In this document: one piece after another, positions 34,446 to 46,200 of the stretch
Layout of the letters: the number at the start of each line of letters is the position of its first letter
How positions within the stretch are numbered: the stretch's first letter is position 1
The notes under the pieces: model-generated
The model's input: the letters and a program-made list of their open reading frames with translations, nothing else
Told to the model about the DNA's origin: nothing
Databases searched by the model: none
Program-made: the position numbers and the translations under genes
From: Lutraria lutraria
Taxonomy: Eukaryota; Mollusca; Bivalvia; Venerida; Mactridae
Assembly: GCA_964023205.1 (NCBI GenBank)
Contig: OZ026835.1
Coordinates: 19,312,968-19,376,967 of the forward strand
Direction: 5' to 3'
DNA length: 64,000 nt

Positions 34446-35149
34446 TATCTATCTCCAGGAAACACAGACTTGTAACTTTCTGATCAGAATTAAAATGAAT
34501 TAACACTTTTTATTTATCAATTGGATTCTGGGAGATGAAATATATTCATATTTGGTATCAATTTGTTCTTAATTTTATGTAGATTAAGATGCATAAATTG
34601 TGGTTATGTATTTTTTGATTAAGTGATTTCTTCATAAAATGATCTTTTACTTCTTTTGCTTGAGAAGATAAGTGTGGATAGCTTACACAGACAATTAAAG
34701 TATAAACCTGGAAGGTGTGAGTTCATAGTTCACCTTGTGTTTAGCAGGTATTTTTCTATTGAAAAAGTCACACTTGCTGTTGAAGATTATGTCATTTGAA
34801 TCACAATTGTAACATAGACTTTTATTGGTGAATATTGTAAACATTCAAATTATTTTGAATAAGCTTGTCATTGATTGGTCAACAAAGGGTCCTGACCTAT
34901 CATATTCACTCAGGTTTTAGCAGGAAGTGACCCTAGTTTTTGATGCAGTCAGGGTAACAAATATTGAAAGTTGTACTTTGTCTATTCATTTTAATGTGTT
35001 TTAAGGATGTTGGATTTGTTGTAAGTAGTTTTTGTTGATTCTGTTTGAACTTTCTTCTGCTCATATTTTGAAATAAAGATTTACCAAATGATGGCAGTTA
35101 AATAATAACTTTTTCAGTTTAGAATTTTGTATAGCTTACAAGTTTCATT
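34446..35149. other. Unassigned stretch
   Basis: No gene seen. 34,685-34,735 (GGATAGCTTACACAGACAAT ... GGTGTGAGTTCATAG) is faintly tRNA-like and may be a SINE remnant; otherwise unremarkable. Confidence 0.4.
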
Positions 35150-35412
35150 GTTGTGAGTTTGACCACGGGCAAGGTGCGCACTGTCTGTGACAAATTTGAC
35201 TGAAGATATTACATCCTATGTTCAATCTTCCTCCACCTCTGAATTTATATAATGTGGGGTACATAGCTTGGCAGTAGCTTGCAGATAGAATGAGGTTAAT
35301 ATTGATTAAGGCCTAATTAAATGAAGTCCAGGGAAGCTGGTTTGGGATTACTGCCTTCCACGATATAACTGAAATAATGTTGAAAATTGTGTTTAATCTG
35401 ATGAAATAAAAC
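35150..35412 (+). mobile_element. SINE copy 1 (5' truncated)
   Basis: Begins in a B-box-like GTTGTGAGTTTGACCAC, then CTGTCTGTGACAAATTTGAC, GAAGATATTACATCCTATGT, TAGCTTGCAGATAGAATG, AAGGCCTAATTAAATGAAG and the tail ATATAACTGAAATAATGTTG. Copy 2 at 61,938-62,205 has the same blocks in the same order. The end is AT-rich. This agrees with tRNA-headed bivalve SINEs. Confidence 0.75.
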
Positions 35413-35474
35413 CTGTTTTTGTTCAAATTTATTTGTAGCTACACAATTTAGGTCTGTAATTCTCCTGATTTGAT

Positions 35475-36313
35475 TTAAGGGGAATCATCACAGCACAAAT
35501 TTGTGAAAAAACAGCCACCTGACATTTTTGCTATGCGTCCTAAAAAGTGGCGTTGTTCAATAATTACTGAAAGTACATAACTGAAATGAGTTTTTATCAA
35601 TAGCTAATGATTAAATGTACATTTCTGCACCAGTAAAATAATATTTGATGATTAACAAGTATCTATAATTCTCACCTGAACTTATGCTAATTCCATTAGC
35701 CAAAATAATGTATCATAATGTCGAAATTAATTTAACCTACAATGTCCAACAATAACTTCAACATGTTATTGAGGGTTTCCATATTTCAAATTTTCACTTT
35801 TAAATGTTCTTCCATGTTTATTTTCAATTCTAAACACAGTCCTCAATATTCACATTTCACAAAAATCCTCCACACACGTGTTTACACTATGTACTACACA
35901 GTAGCCTAAACACACATGGAAGAAAATTCACTGTGTGAAAGTTGAGGACTGTGTTAAGAATTGAAAATAAACATGGAAAAACATTTAATAATGAAAATTC
36001 AAAATATGGAAACCCTCAATGACATATTGAAGTTATTGTTGGACATTGTAGTTTGAATTAATTTTGATATTATGATACATTATTTTGGCTAATGGAATTA
36101 GCATAGGTTCAGGTGAGAATTATAGATACTTGTTAATCATCAAATATTATTTTACTGGTGTAGAAATGTACATTGAATCATTAGCTATTGATAAAAACTC
36201 ATTTCAGTTATGTACTTTCAGTAATTATTGAACAACGCCACTTTTTAGGACGCATAGCAAAAATGTCAGGTGGCTATTTTTTCACAAATTTGTGCTGTGA
36301 TGATTCCCCTTAA
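35475..36313. mobile_element. 839-bp near-perfect palindromic element with TTAA borders
   Basis: The arms 35,479-~35,870 and ~35,925-36,309 are reverse complements with only scattered differences: outer ends GGGGAATCATCACAGCAC / GTGCTGTGATGATTCCCC, inner ends around CACAGTCCTCAA / TTGAGGACTGTG. The spacer is ~50 bp. Both sides end in TTAA, as with piggyBac-type insertion, although piggyBac tips usually start with C rather than GGGG. No coding frame. Confidence 0.85.
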
Positions 36314-36439
36314 AGCTTAAATGTAAACATTAATTACTTTGTGTGTTCTTCATGTGTATGTTTTTTTTTTTCGCATTTTAACTTTATTTTGAGTTTAATG
36401 TGGAATAACTCAGTATTTATTTCTACATTTGTATAGTCT

Positions 36440-36850
36440 GAAGTGATGTATTATGTTAAGGTGCTGGCGTGCGTCTATACGTCCATCTGCAATTCTGTGT
36501 CTGCTCTGTTACTCTTTAGCCCCTTGAAGGTTTTAGAAGAACCATTACTCAAATGATGATCAGATCAAGACGACATGCACAGCATATGTTTGGGAAAGCT
36601 AACTTCAAGGTCAAGGTCACACTAAGGGATCGAAGGTCATATGAATTGTTTCCGCTCTGTAACTCTTTAAGCCTGCATGCAAAGGATTTTGAAGAAACTT
36701 TACTCAAACGTTCACCACATTGAGATGAAGTTCAGCTTCTGTGTTTTGGAAGGCTTACTTCATGGTAACACTTAGGGGGTCAAAGGTCATAATTTATGCA
36801 TGAAAAGTACCCCAAAATAATGTTTTTACAGTATCAATGATACCATTGGG
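36440..36850 (+). repeat. Dispersed repeat with GGTCAAGGTCACACT modules
   Basis: Two ~150-bp modules, each with a CTGTAACTCTTTA-like start, TTACTCAAA, a CTTCAAGGTCAAGGTCACAC or GGGGTCAAAGGTCAT core, preceded by GTGCTGGCGTGCGTCTATAC. Known to me as a very common bivalve repeat. No gene. Confidence 0.75.
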
Positions 36851-36881
36851 CATGTTTTGCTCCACCTTACAGTGCTTCGGT

Positions 36882-37772
36882 CTAGTTTATTTTTATTATT
36901 GTCGAGCCCGCCTGCGGTGAGCTCGACATAGTCGCCACAATGGCGGTTGCGTGTCTGTACGTTAGTTAGATCCTTGTCCGGGCTGTATCTCCTTTATGCA
37001 TTGACACTTTTTAAAATAACTTGGCATAATTGTGAAACACCATGAGACGGTGTGCAGTGCACACAAAATCAAGGTCTCCAGCTCAAAGGTCAAGGTCACA
37101 CTTTGAGGTCAAACGTCAAAAATGAGCATTATAGACCTTGTCCGGGCAGTATCTCCCTTATGCATAGAAACTTTTTAAGATAACTTGGCATAATTGTTAA
37201 ACACCATGAGATGGTGTGCAGTGCGCAAGATCCAGGTCTCTTGCTCAAAGGTCAAGGTCACACTTAGAGGTCAAACGTCAAAAATGAGCATTATACACCT
37301 TGTCCGGGCTGTATCTCCCTTATGCATTGAAACTTTTTAAGATAACTTGGCATAATTGTTAAACACCATGAGACGGTGTGCAGTGCGTAAGATCCAGGTC
37401 TCTAGCTCAAAGGTCGAGGTCACACTTAGAGGTCAAACATAAAAAATAATCTTTATACACCTTGTCAGGGCTGTGTCTCCCTTATGCATTGAATTATTTG
37501 AAAATGACTTGCCATAATACAATGAGACCATGTGTCTTGGGCAACACCCAGATTTTCATAGGTCAAAGGTCAAGATTACACATTCGGTCAAATATGTTTT
37601 CCTTGTCTGGGCTGTAACTTCTGTTTGCATTCAAGGATTTTGAAATAAATTGGTATTAAAGTTTACTTCAATGAAATGATGTGTCATGAATATCACCCGT
37701 ACTTGTAGTTCAAAGGTCAAGATCACAAGCTGGCTAAACAGGGGCTCGACATGTTGCCCTTGGGCTTCTAGT
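36882..37772 (+). repeat. Tandem-module element with GTCGAGCCC ends
   Basis: The left side has CTAGTTT then GTCGAGCCCGCCTGCGGTGA and GCTCGACATAGTCG (a GTCGAG/CTCGAC hairpin). The right side has GGGGCTCGACATGTTGCCC and GGGCTTCTAGTT, i.e. an inverted match. Between them five modules start with CCTTGTCCGGGCTGTATCTC at 36,972, 37,136, 37,299, 37,460 and 37,601 (period ~163 bp, the last diverged). Most carry CAAAGGTCAAGGTCACAC. No coding frame. Confidence 0.85.
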
Positions 37773-37822
37773 TCCATATAACATGTATACAAATATTCAT
37801 GTAAGCAATTAATATTTTTCAG

Positions 37823-37876
37823 TAAACAAAGATGAAGACTACCAGTAAGCATCCTGTGGCAGCCACTGGACAAGAG
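37823..37876 (+). CDS. Candidate start-codon exon of an unidentified gene
   Basis: A pyrimidine-containing acceptor (AATTAATATTTTTCAG, ending 37,822) precedes TAAACAAAG and ATG at 37,832. The frame reads MKTTSKHPVAATGQE and ends exactly at a consensus donor, GAG|GTAAGT, at 37,876 (phase 0). A at -3 of the ATG is compatible with efficient initiation. The predicted N-terminus is basic and polar with no signal peptide. I do not recognise the protein, and no following exon was found on this strand up to 40 kb. It could be the second, first-coding exon of a gene running out of the window, or a chance acceptor-ATG-donor arrangement. Confidence 0.4.
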
Positions 37877-40028
37877 GTAAGTGCTCAAGTTCTAAATCAG
37901 CCCTAAAGCATTACCAATTTCAGATGACAAAATTCCATCGAAATCTGTTACATCAAGTGTGCCACCAAGAGTATATGTGTATATTGAATGCAGGGTCTTG
38001 CTTGAAATAATTATAAATAACATAAAGGAAAATTGAACTTTACAATACACTTTTTGTACACTTCCTTCTACAGTTGATCATTCTCATTATGTCAACTTCA
38101 CTTATAGGAAAATTATGTTTATGACAAACTGTTCCTTGCATTGCCGACTTTTTTGTTTTGATTTCTATATGCATACTTGCAATTTTGTTTGTGTCACACT
38201 TTAATATTAATCTGTCTACATGACTCTAATAAGAATGTAGTTTAAGATATTTATGTCAAAGATGGTGCTGATCACTTTCACGCTTATTGTAACATTTCGC
38301 TAATTAAACTGAAAGCTTGATAGATTAACATGTGAATAATCAAAGTGCTGAAAGCACTGAGAAATTGTGTAGAATAAAGCCAGTGAGGCCAGTAGTTTGT
38401 AGGATTATCATTACTACACATATATCACATATAAACAAGTTTTGCCATGGACAATTCTATTTCTATTAATTAGGCCTGGGCCATTATGGTCAGCCATTAC
38501 AGATGTGAAAGTTCCAATTACCAATAATCAGTAGTGTTTATGAATATACCTGTAAATAAATTGCATGGTTTGATTCTGTGGATTGTAGAGACTGTAAACT
38601 GGCTTGTAGACTTGCTTAAATTATTGGATGAGCTGAAAACTATTTTTTGTAGCGGTTGAACAGGAAGTGAAAGTTTTTCACATCTGATGTGAAAAGTTTC
38701 TGAAATATGTTAACACTGTATTCGTCTGCTTCGCAGCAGCAAATACAATCAAACCACTGGAAGTACTGTCAGAAGTGAAAGTTAAAATGTTATTGATAAT
38801 ATTTGGTAGATTTGGGTTAGATATTACCAAAAATCTCAAACAACTCTAGGCCTCAATGTTACAAACTCAAATGTATTTATTGTTTGGACTAATAATTTCC
38901 TCAAAAGAGTCAGTTTTGACTCAGTGTAATGAAAACATTTTGGTGAAGGTCCACTTGTTATGCTCCAAATTCTGTTTAAGTTGAAAGTAAACTCAGACCT
39001 CCACTACCTGTTCACTGTAAAACCCATCTGACCATTAGCTTTTTGCTATAAAAAAATATATGCAAAAAACAAACAATTGCTGATGTTATCCCAGGATAAT
39101 TATAACCGACAAAACAAGCCCTTTTTCTTCTAAAAACACTCATTTCGCTGTGAATTTTGCTTTTGTAAACTTGAAATATATAGAGCGTGTGACGACACTT
39201 TGTGCCGTGTGCATAATATCACTGCGGGAAACCATAGCTGTTCTATAAATAGTATTTTTTTCAATGATATTGAAAAAAATACGATACTGGTTTTGGAAAC
39301 ATTTTTTCTTGCTATAAAGTATGCACAGGAGGAAAACACACTGGATTCCTCTGTCATAGAATAAACAGAAACTATTACGACTGATAAATTTATATGATTA
39401 TGGGACTTTAATACTTTGTAATTATATGTAATAATACAGTTAGTGTTACAGTCTCCTTCATTAGGGTTAACTCTTAAACAATGCTATTATGCTAGGGGTC
39501 CTGTGTTGAAAGAATTCATAAATCATAGTGTCTTTTAGCGATTCCCTTGTGTATAGTGGCGATGCACACTATTTATTGTCCTTATGAACGAAACATTTGT
39601 GCAGATCATCCTTATGAATGAAACTTTTGTGCCAATGAATACTGAATTATTAAACTCAATAACAGTTCAGTTTAAAATTGACATGACAATGTAATAATAC
39701 AAAATGAACATAATCCTGCAATATTATATCCAACTTGTATCATAACAGCAATTGGTTGAGTTATACAACCAGTGGTACTTATAATTTCCACATGAATGTA
39801 TGGAGTAGATGTGTCACGTTTTTGTTAATATAAAACTGGGTGTATCATTATAGAAGCTATCGCTTAAAAAAACCCATATACTTAGACTTATCATGAAAAT
39901 CATAATAGATATCTAACTCTGAATTAAAGTAATGGTTGGTAGGATATTTGAGAGTTTAACTTCAAAATTGAGTATGATTACAAGCCACCATTGATATTGT
40001 TGAGTTGTAATCTTAATAAAAATGATGT
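37877..40028. other. Unassigned stretch, possibly intronic
   Basis: No repeat family, RNA gene or exon was recognised. The 75-codon minus frame (39,130-39,357) has no domain. Composition is ordinary for the window. If the exon at 37.8 kb is real, this is intron 2 sequence. Confidence 0.4.
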
Positions 40029-40710
40029 TTGCTTGATAAAAAATCTTCTACATTTCAACACATTCGAAACCATTCTGTTGATGAAATAAGAAAGGCCAAA
40101 CTAAGTCACAAAAACTCCTTTCCTCTTCATCGTCATGGAAATCATGGTGAGCTTGTCTCAAATCTTTCATCTCCTCCCAATCGAGTTTATCCTTGCTTCA
40201 TAGTAATATTGCTTATAACACTGTGGAAGATGAAATCACCAAAGCAAACCTTCTGAATAACCCCTCTTGATGAATAATTAGGTGCTCAAACTCTGCAAAA
40301 TGATATCAGCCCTGTCTTTTTCATTGTGACTGTCAATTCCAGAGCTGTATTCTGTGACATAAGCAAGGCTTTTGACTTAGTCTCGCATCATGCTTTCCTC
40401 TTCAGACTCAAACATTTTGGGATTTCTGGCAGTCTTTTTAATTGGTTCTCATCTTATCTAAGTGACAGACAACTAACTGTTGTACTGCCTGCTGCTCAAT
40501 CAAAATGGAATGATATTAAAGCTGGGATTTCACAGGAGTCAATTTTGGCCACTTCTTTTCTTGTTATTTATCGATGACATTGTTTCTGACATTAGGCCAA
40601 ATGTCCATACATTTGCAGATGACACAAGCCTTTACATAGTTGTCAGAGTTCCATTAACTGCTTCACAAACACTGAATTCCGACCAACAAACAATACCTCT
40701 TGAATAAAAT
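40029..40710 (+). pseudogene. Non-LTR reverse transcriptase fragment (array copy 1)
   Basis: Fragments in order: EIRKAKLSHKNSF, then a deletion, RAVFCDISKAFDLVSHHAFL, FRLKHFGISGSLFNWFSSYL, SDRQLTVVLPAAQSKWNDIK, AGISQESIL, a frameshift near 40,555, and FLLFIDDIVSDIRPNVHTFA, DDTSLYIV. This is RT core with the catalytic FADD motif, of the CR1/Jockey superclade type (AVFCDISKAFDRVWH / GVPQGSIL / FADDTSLY). Normal GVPQGS is GISQES here. The region between the IRKAK linker and AVFCD is missing ~400 bp that the other array copies retain. Not functional. Confidence 0.85.
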
Positions 40711-41849
40711 TTGTTTCATTTCAATAGCTTCATTTTTTAGGAGGTGAATTTGGATTTTTATACATTTTTGTTTCTTAATTACAAACACCTCATTAAGATA
40801 TCATTGTAGTACCCTTTTTTTAGCTCAAATTGTGGATTTTATAAAGCTGAGGAAAAATCAACTGCCTAAATATATCTACAAAACTTTATTATTATTCTAG
40901 AAGTTCTTTCATTTAGGTAAAATGTCTTGAATTGACATAAATTGCATTTATATTTTTATCATATTTTTGTAATCGTAGAGTTCTTTGATAAAGTTCTAGT
41001 TATGCCCCGATTTCAAAGAAATGGGGGTATATATTGCTGGTTTGCTCATGTCCGTCTTTTTTGCTCGTTGGTAATCAAACCTTGTCTGGCCAATTCGACT
41101 GTTTTGGCCTCTTAGGTCTTCACTTGGTTTGAAGGTTGGTCAAATATAGATAGATGACCCCTGTTGATAAGGTCTATCAATAGGTCAAAGGTCAACTATC
41201 CATTGCTCTTTAGGGGGCATTGGTGTTTCCAAAACACCTCATTAAGTGAGCGTTTTAGTGCCCTTATTTTAACTTTAGATATATCAAATAACTTAAAAAA
41301 ACTTGGGTAGTTGATTTTCTGAGCTTTATTCTCTACTAGTATTTTTGCAAAATTTTATTCTTATCCTAGCAGTTATTTCTATTAGGTAAAATATCTTGAA
41401 TTGGCATGAATTGTATTATATTTTTGTCATACTTTTGTAATTGTAGGGTTATATTTTAAAGTTTTAGTTATGCCCCGATTTCAAAGAAATGGGGGTATAT
41501 ATTGCTGGTTTGCTCATGTCCGTCTTTTTTGCTTGTTGGTAATCAAACCTTGTCTGGCCAATTCGACTGTTTTGGCCTCTTAGGTCTTCACTTGGTTTGA
41601 AGGTTGGTCAAATATAGATAGATGACCCCTGTTGATAAGGTCTATCAATAGGTCAAAGGTTAACTATCCATTTGCCCTTTAGGGGGGCATTGGTGTTTCA
41701 CAAACACCTCATTAAGTGAGCGTTTTAGTACCATTATTTTATCTAAGATATATCAAATAACTTAATAAAAACTTACTAGGTAGTTGATTTTCCTTAAGTT
41801 TATCAAAAAATAAAGCTAAGGAAAGATTGACTGCCTAACTAATTTTTAC

Positions 41850-42540
41850 GTCTTCGAAACCAAACTGTTAATGAAATAAGAAAGGCCAAACTAAATCACA
41901 ATAATATGTTAGCATAAAAACTCCTTTCCTCTCTACTGTCATGGAAATCATGGTGAACTTGTCTTAAACCTTCTGAATAACATTTGTGGGGATCAAACCC
42001 TACTTGGTGAATAATTAGGTGCTCAAACTCTGCAAAATGATGTGAATGATATCAGCCCGGTCTTGGACCACATTTCAATTACAACCTCTAGGATAGAGGA
42101 TATTATAAAATTTGAACTGTCCACTCTTCTGTCTGATTTTTCGAGCCAGTCTCTGTCCTCTTCTGTTTTTCCTAGCTCATGGAAAGACAATTTTGTCACG
42201 CCTTGAAGCCATTCTCATGTTGGCAATCATCAACCTATATCTCTACTTATAATGTACCATAGGGAAAGTTCTTGAAAGTGTAGTCCACAGGCATATGTTA
42301 ATCATAATAGTGACAATGATCTTCTCATCCTGCTTTAAATCAGGCTTTGTACCTGGTGACTCAACAGTTGAATATACAACTTCTTCACTGCAGACTGTCA
42401 ATTGCAGAGCTGTATTCTGCGACATCAGCAAGGCTTTTGACTTAGTCACTGTGACACAAGCCTTTACATAGTTGTCAGAGTTCCATTAACTGCTTCACAA
42501 ACACTGAATTCCGACCAACAAACAATACCTCTTGAATAAA
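41850..42540 (+). pseudogene. Deleted LINE RT fragment, array copy 2
   Basis: Traces of the region before the RT core (LDHISITTSRIEDIIKFE), a decayed RPIS-like stretch, then SGFVPGDSTVEYTTSSLQTV and AVFCDISKAFDLV. It jumps directly to DTSLYIV, lacking ~240 bp of core that copy 1 keeps, including the aspartates of FADD. Stops occur in all frames. Confidence 0.8.
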
Positions 42541-43679
42541 CTTTGTTTCATTTCAATAGCTTCATTTTTTAGGAGGTGAATTTGGATTTTTATACATTTT
42601 TGTTTCTTAATTACAAACACCTCATTAAGATATCATTGTAGTACCCTTTTTTAGCTCAAATTGTGGATTTTATAAAGCTGAGGAAAAATCAACTGCCTAA
42701 ATATATCTACAAAACTTTATTATTATTCTAGAAGTTCTTTCATTTAGGTAAAATGTCTTGAATTGACATAAATTGCATTTATATTTTTATCATATTTTTG
42801 TAATCGTAGAGTTCTTTAATAAAGTTCTAGTTATGCCCCGATTTCAAAGAAATGGGGGTATATTGCTGGTTTGCTCATGTCCGTCTTTTTTGCTCGTTGG
42901 TAATCAAACCTTGTCTGGCCAATTCGACTGTTTTGGCCTCTTAGGTCTTCACTTGGTTTGAAGGTTGGTCAAATATAGATAGATGACCCCTGTTGATAAG
43001 GTCTATCAATAGGTCAAAGGTCAACTATCCATTGCTCTTTAGGGGGCATTGGTGTTTCCAAAACACCTCATTAAGTGAGCGTTTTAGTGCCCTTATTTTA
43101 ACTTTAGATATATCAAATAACTTAAAAAAACTTGGGTAGTTGATTTTTCTGAGCTTTATTCTCTACTAGTATTTTTGCAAAATTTTATTCTTATCCTAGC
43201 AGTTATTTCTATTAGGTAAAATATCTTGAATTGGCATGAATTGTATTATATTTTTGTCATACTTTTGTAATTGTAGGGTTATATTTTAAAGTTTTAGTTA
43301 TGCCCCGATTTCAAAGAAATGGGGGTATATATTGCTGGTTTGCTCATGTCTGTCTTTTTTGCTCGTTGGTAATCAAACCTTGTCTGACCAATTCGACTGT
43401 TTTGGCCTCTTAGGTCTTCACTTGGTTTGAAGGTTGGTCAAATAAAGATAGATGACCCCTGTTGATAAGGTCTATCAATAGGTCAAAGGTTAACTATCCA
43501 TTTGCCCTTTAGGGGGGCATTGGTGTTTCACAAACACCTCATTAAGTGAGCGTTTTAGTACCATTATTTTATCTAAGATATATCAAATAACTTAATAAAA
43601 ACTTACTAGGTAGTTGATTTTCCTTAAGTTTATCAAAAAATAAAGCTAAGGAAAGATTGACTGCCTAACTAATTTTTAC

Positions 43680-44370
43680 GTCTTCGAAACCAAACTGTTA
43701 ATGAAATAAGAAAGGCCAAACTAAATCACAATAATATGTTAGCATAAAAACTCCTTTCCTCTCTATTGTCATGGAAATCATGGTGAACTTGTCTTAAACC
43801 TTCTGAATAACATTTGTGGGGATCAAACCCTACTTGGTGAATAATTAGGTGCTCAAACTCTGCAAAATGATGTGAATGATATCAGCCCGGTCTTGGACCA
43901 CATTACAATTACAACCTCTAGGATAGAGGATATTATAAAATTTGAACTGTCCACTCTTCTGTCTGATTTTTCGAGCCAGTCTCTGTCCTCTTCTGTTTTT
44001 CCTAGCTCATGGAAAGACAATTTTGTCACGCCTTGAAGCCATTCTCATGTTGGCAATTATCAACCTATATCTCTACTTATAATGTACCATAGGGAAAGTT
44101 CTTGAAAGTGTAGTCCACAGGCATATGTTAATCATAATAGTGACAATGATCTTCTCATCCTGCTTTAAATCAGGCTTTGTACCTGGTGACTCAACAGTTG
44201 AATATACAACTTCTTCACTGCAGACTGTCAATTGCAGAGCTGTATTCTGCGACATCAGCAAGGCTTTTGACTTAGTCACTGTGACACAAGCCTTTACATA
44301 GTTGTCAGAGTTCCATTAACTGCTTCACAAACACTGAATTCCGACCAACAAACAATACCTCTTGAATAAA
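43680..44370 (+). pseudogene. Deleted LINE RT fragment, array copy 3
   Basis: Same structure and same internal deletion junction (CTTAGTCACTGTGACACAAG) as copy 2, with a handful of substitutions. Confidence 0.8.
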
Positions 44371-45509
44371 ATTTGTTTCATTTCAATAGCTTCATTTTTT
44401 AGGAGGTGAATTTGGATTTTTATACATTTTTGTTTCTTAATTACAAACACCTCATTAAGATATCATTGTAGTACCCTTTTTTAGCTCAAATTGTGGATTT
44501 TATAAAGCTGAGGAAAAATCAACTGCCTAAATATATCTACAAAACTTTATTATTATTCTAGAAGTTCTTTCATTTAGGTAAAATGTCTTGAATTGACATG
44601 AATTGCATTTATATTTTTATCATATTTTTGTAATCGTAGAGTTCTTTAATAAAGTTCTAGTTATGCCCCGATTTCAAAGAAATGGGGGTATATTGCTGGT
44701 TTGCTCATGTCCGTCTTTTTTGCTCGTTGGTAATCAAACCTTGTCTGGCCAATTCGACTGTTTTGGCCTCTTAGGTCTTCACTTGGTTTGAAGGTTGGTC
44801 AAATATAGATAGATGACCCCTGTTGATAAGGTCTATCAATAGGTCAAAGGTCAACTATCCATTGCTCTTTAGGGGGCATTGGTGTTTCCAAAACACCTCA
44901 TTAAGTGAGCGTTTTAGTGCCCTTATTTTAACTTTAGATATATCAAATAACTTAAAAAAACTTGGGTAGTTGATTTTTCTGAGCTTTATTCTCTACTAGT
45001 ATTTTTGCAAAATTTTATTCTTATCCTAGCAGTTATTTCTATTAGGTAAAATATCTTGAATTGGCATGAATTGTATTATATTTTTGTCATACTTTTGTAA
45101 TTGTAGGGTTATATTTTAAAGTTTTAGTTATGCCCCGATTTCAAAGAAATGGGGGTATATATTGCTGGTTTGCTCATGTCCGTCTTTTTTGCTCGTTGGT
45201 AATCAAACCTTGTCTGGCCAATTCGACTGTTTTGGCCTCTTAGGTCTTCACTTGGTTTGAAGGTTGGTCAAATATAGATAGATGACCCCTGTTGATAAGG
45301 TCTATCAATAGGTCAAAGGTTAACTATCCATTTGCCCTTTAGGGGGGCATTGGTGTTTCACAAACACCTCATTAAGTGAGCGTTTTAGTACCATTATTTT
45401 ATCTAAGATATATCAAATAACTTAATAAAAACTTACTAGGTAGTTGATTTTCCTTAAGTTTATCAAAAAATAAAGCTAAGGAAAGATTGACTGCCTAACT
45501 AATTTTTAC

Positions 45510-46200
45510 GTCTTCGAAACCAAACTGTTAATGAAATAAGAAAGGCCAAACTAAATCACAATAATATGTTAGCATAAAAACTCCTTTCCTCTCTATTGTC
45601 ATGGAAATCATGGTGAACTTGTCTTAAACCTTCTGAATAACATTTGTGGGGATCAAACCCTACTTGGTGAATAATTAGGTGCTCAAACTCTGCAAAATGA
45701 TGTGAATGATATCAGATGGTCTTGGACCACATTACAATTACAACCTCTAGGATAGAGGATATTATAAAATTTGAACTGTCCACTCTTCTGTCTGATTTTT
45801 CGAGCCAGTCTCTGTCCTCTTCTGTTTTTCCTAGCTCATGGAAAGACAATTTTGTCACGCCTTGAAGCCATTCTCATGTTGGCAATCATCAACCTATATC
45901 TCTACTTATAATGTACCATAGGGAAAGTTCTTGAAAGTGTAGTCCACAGGCATATGTTAATCATAATAGTGACAATGATCTTCTCATCCTGCTTTAAATC
46001 AGGCTTTGTACCTGGTGACTCAACAGTTGAATATACAACTTCTTCACTGCAGACTGTCAATTGCAGAGCTGTATTCTGCGACATCAGCAAGGCTTTTGAC
46101 TTAGTCACTGTGACACAAGCCTTTACATAGTTGTCAGAGTTCCATTAACTGCTTCACAAACACTGAATTCCGACCAACAAACAATACCTCTTGAATAAAA
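45510..46200 (+). pseudogene. Deleted LINE RT fragment, array copy 4
   Basis: Same junction as copy 2. It differs by ATATCAGATGGTCTTGG in place of ATATCAGCCCGGTCTTGG at 45,711, which accounts for the 1,829-bp period here. Confidence 0.8.

Noticed and set aside
35479..36309. Origin or regulatory palindrome of host function
   Set aside because: The TTAA borders and inverted-repeat architecture fit a mobile element better than a host element.
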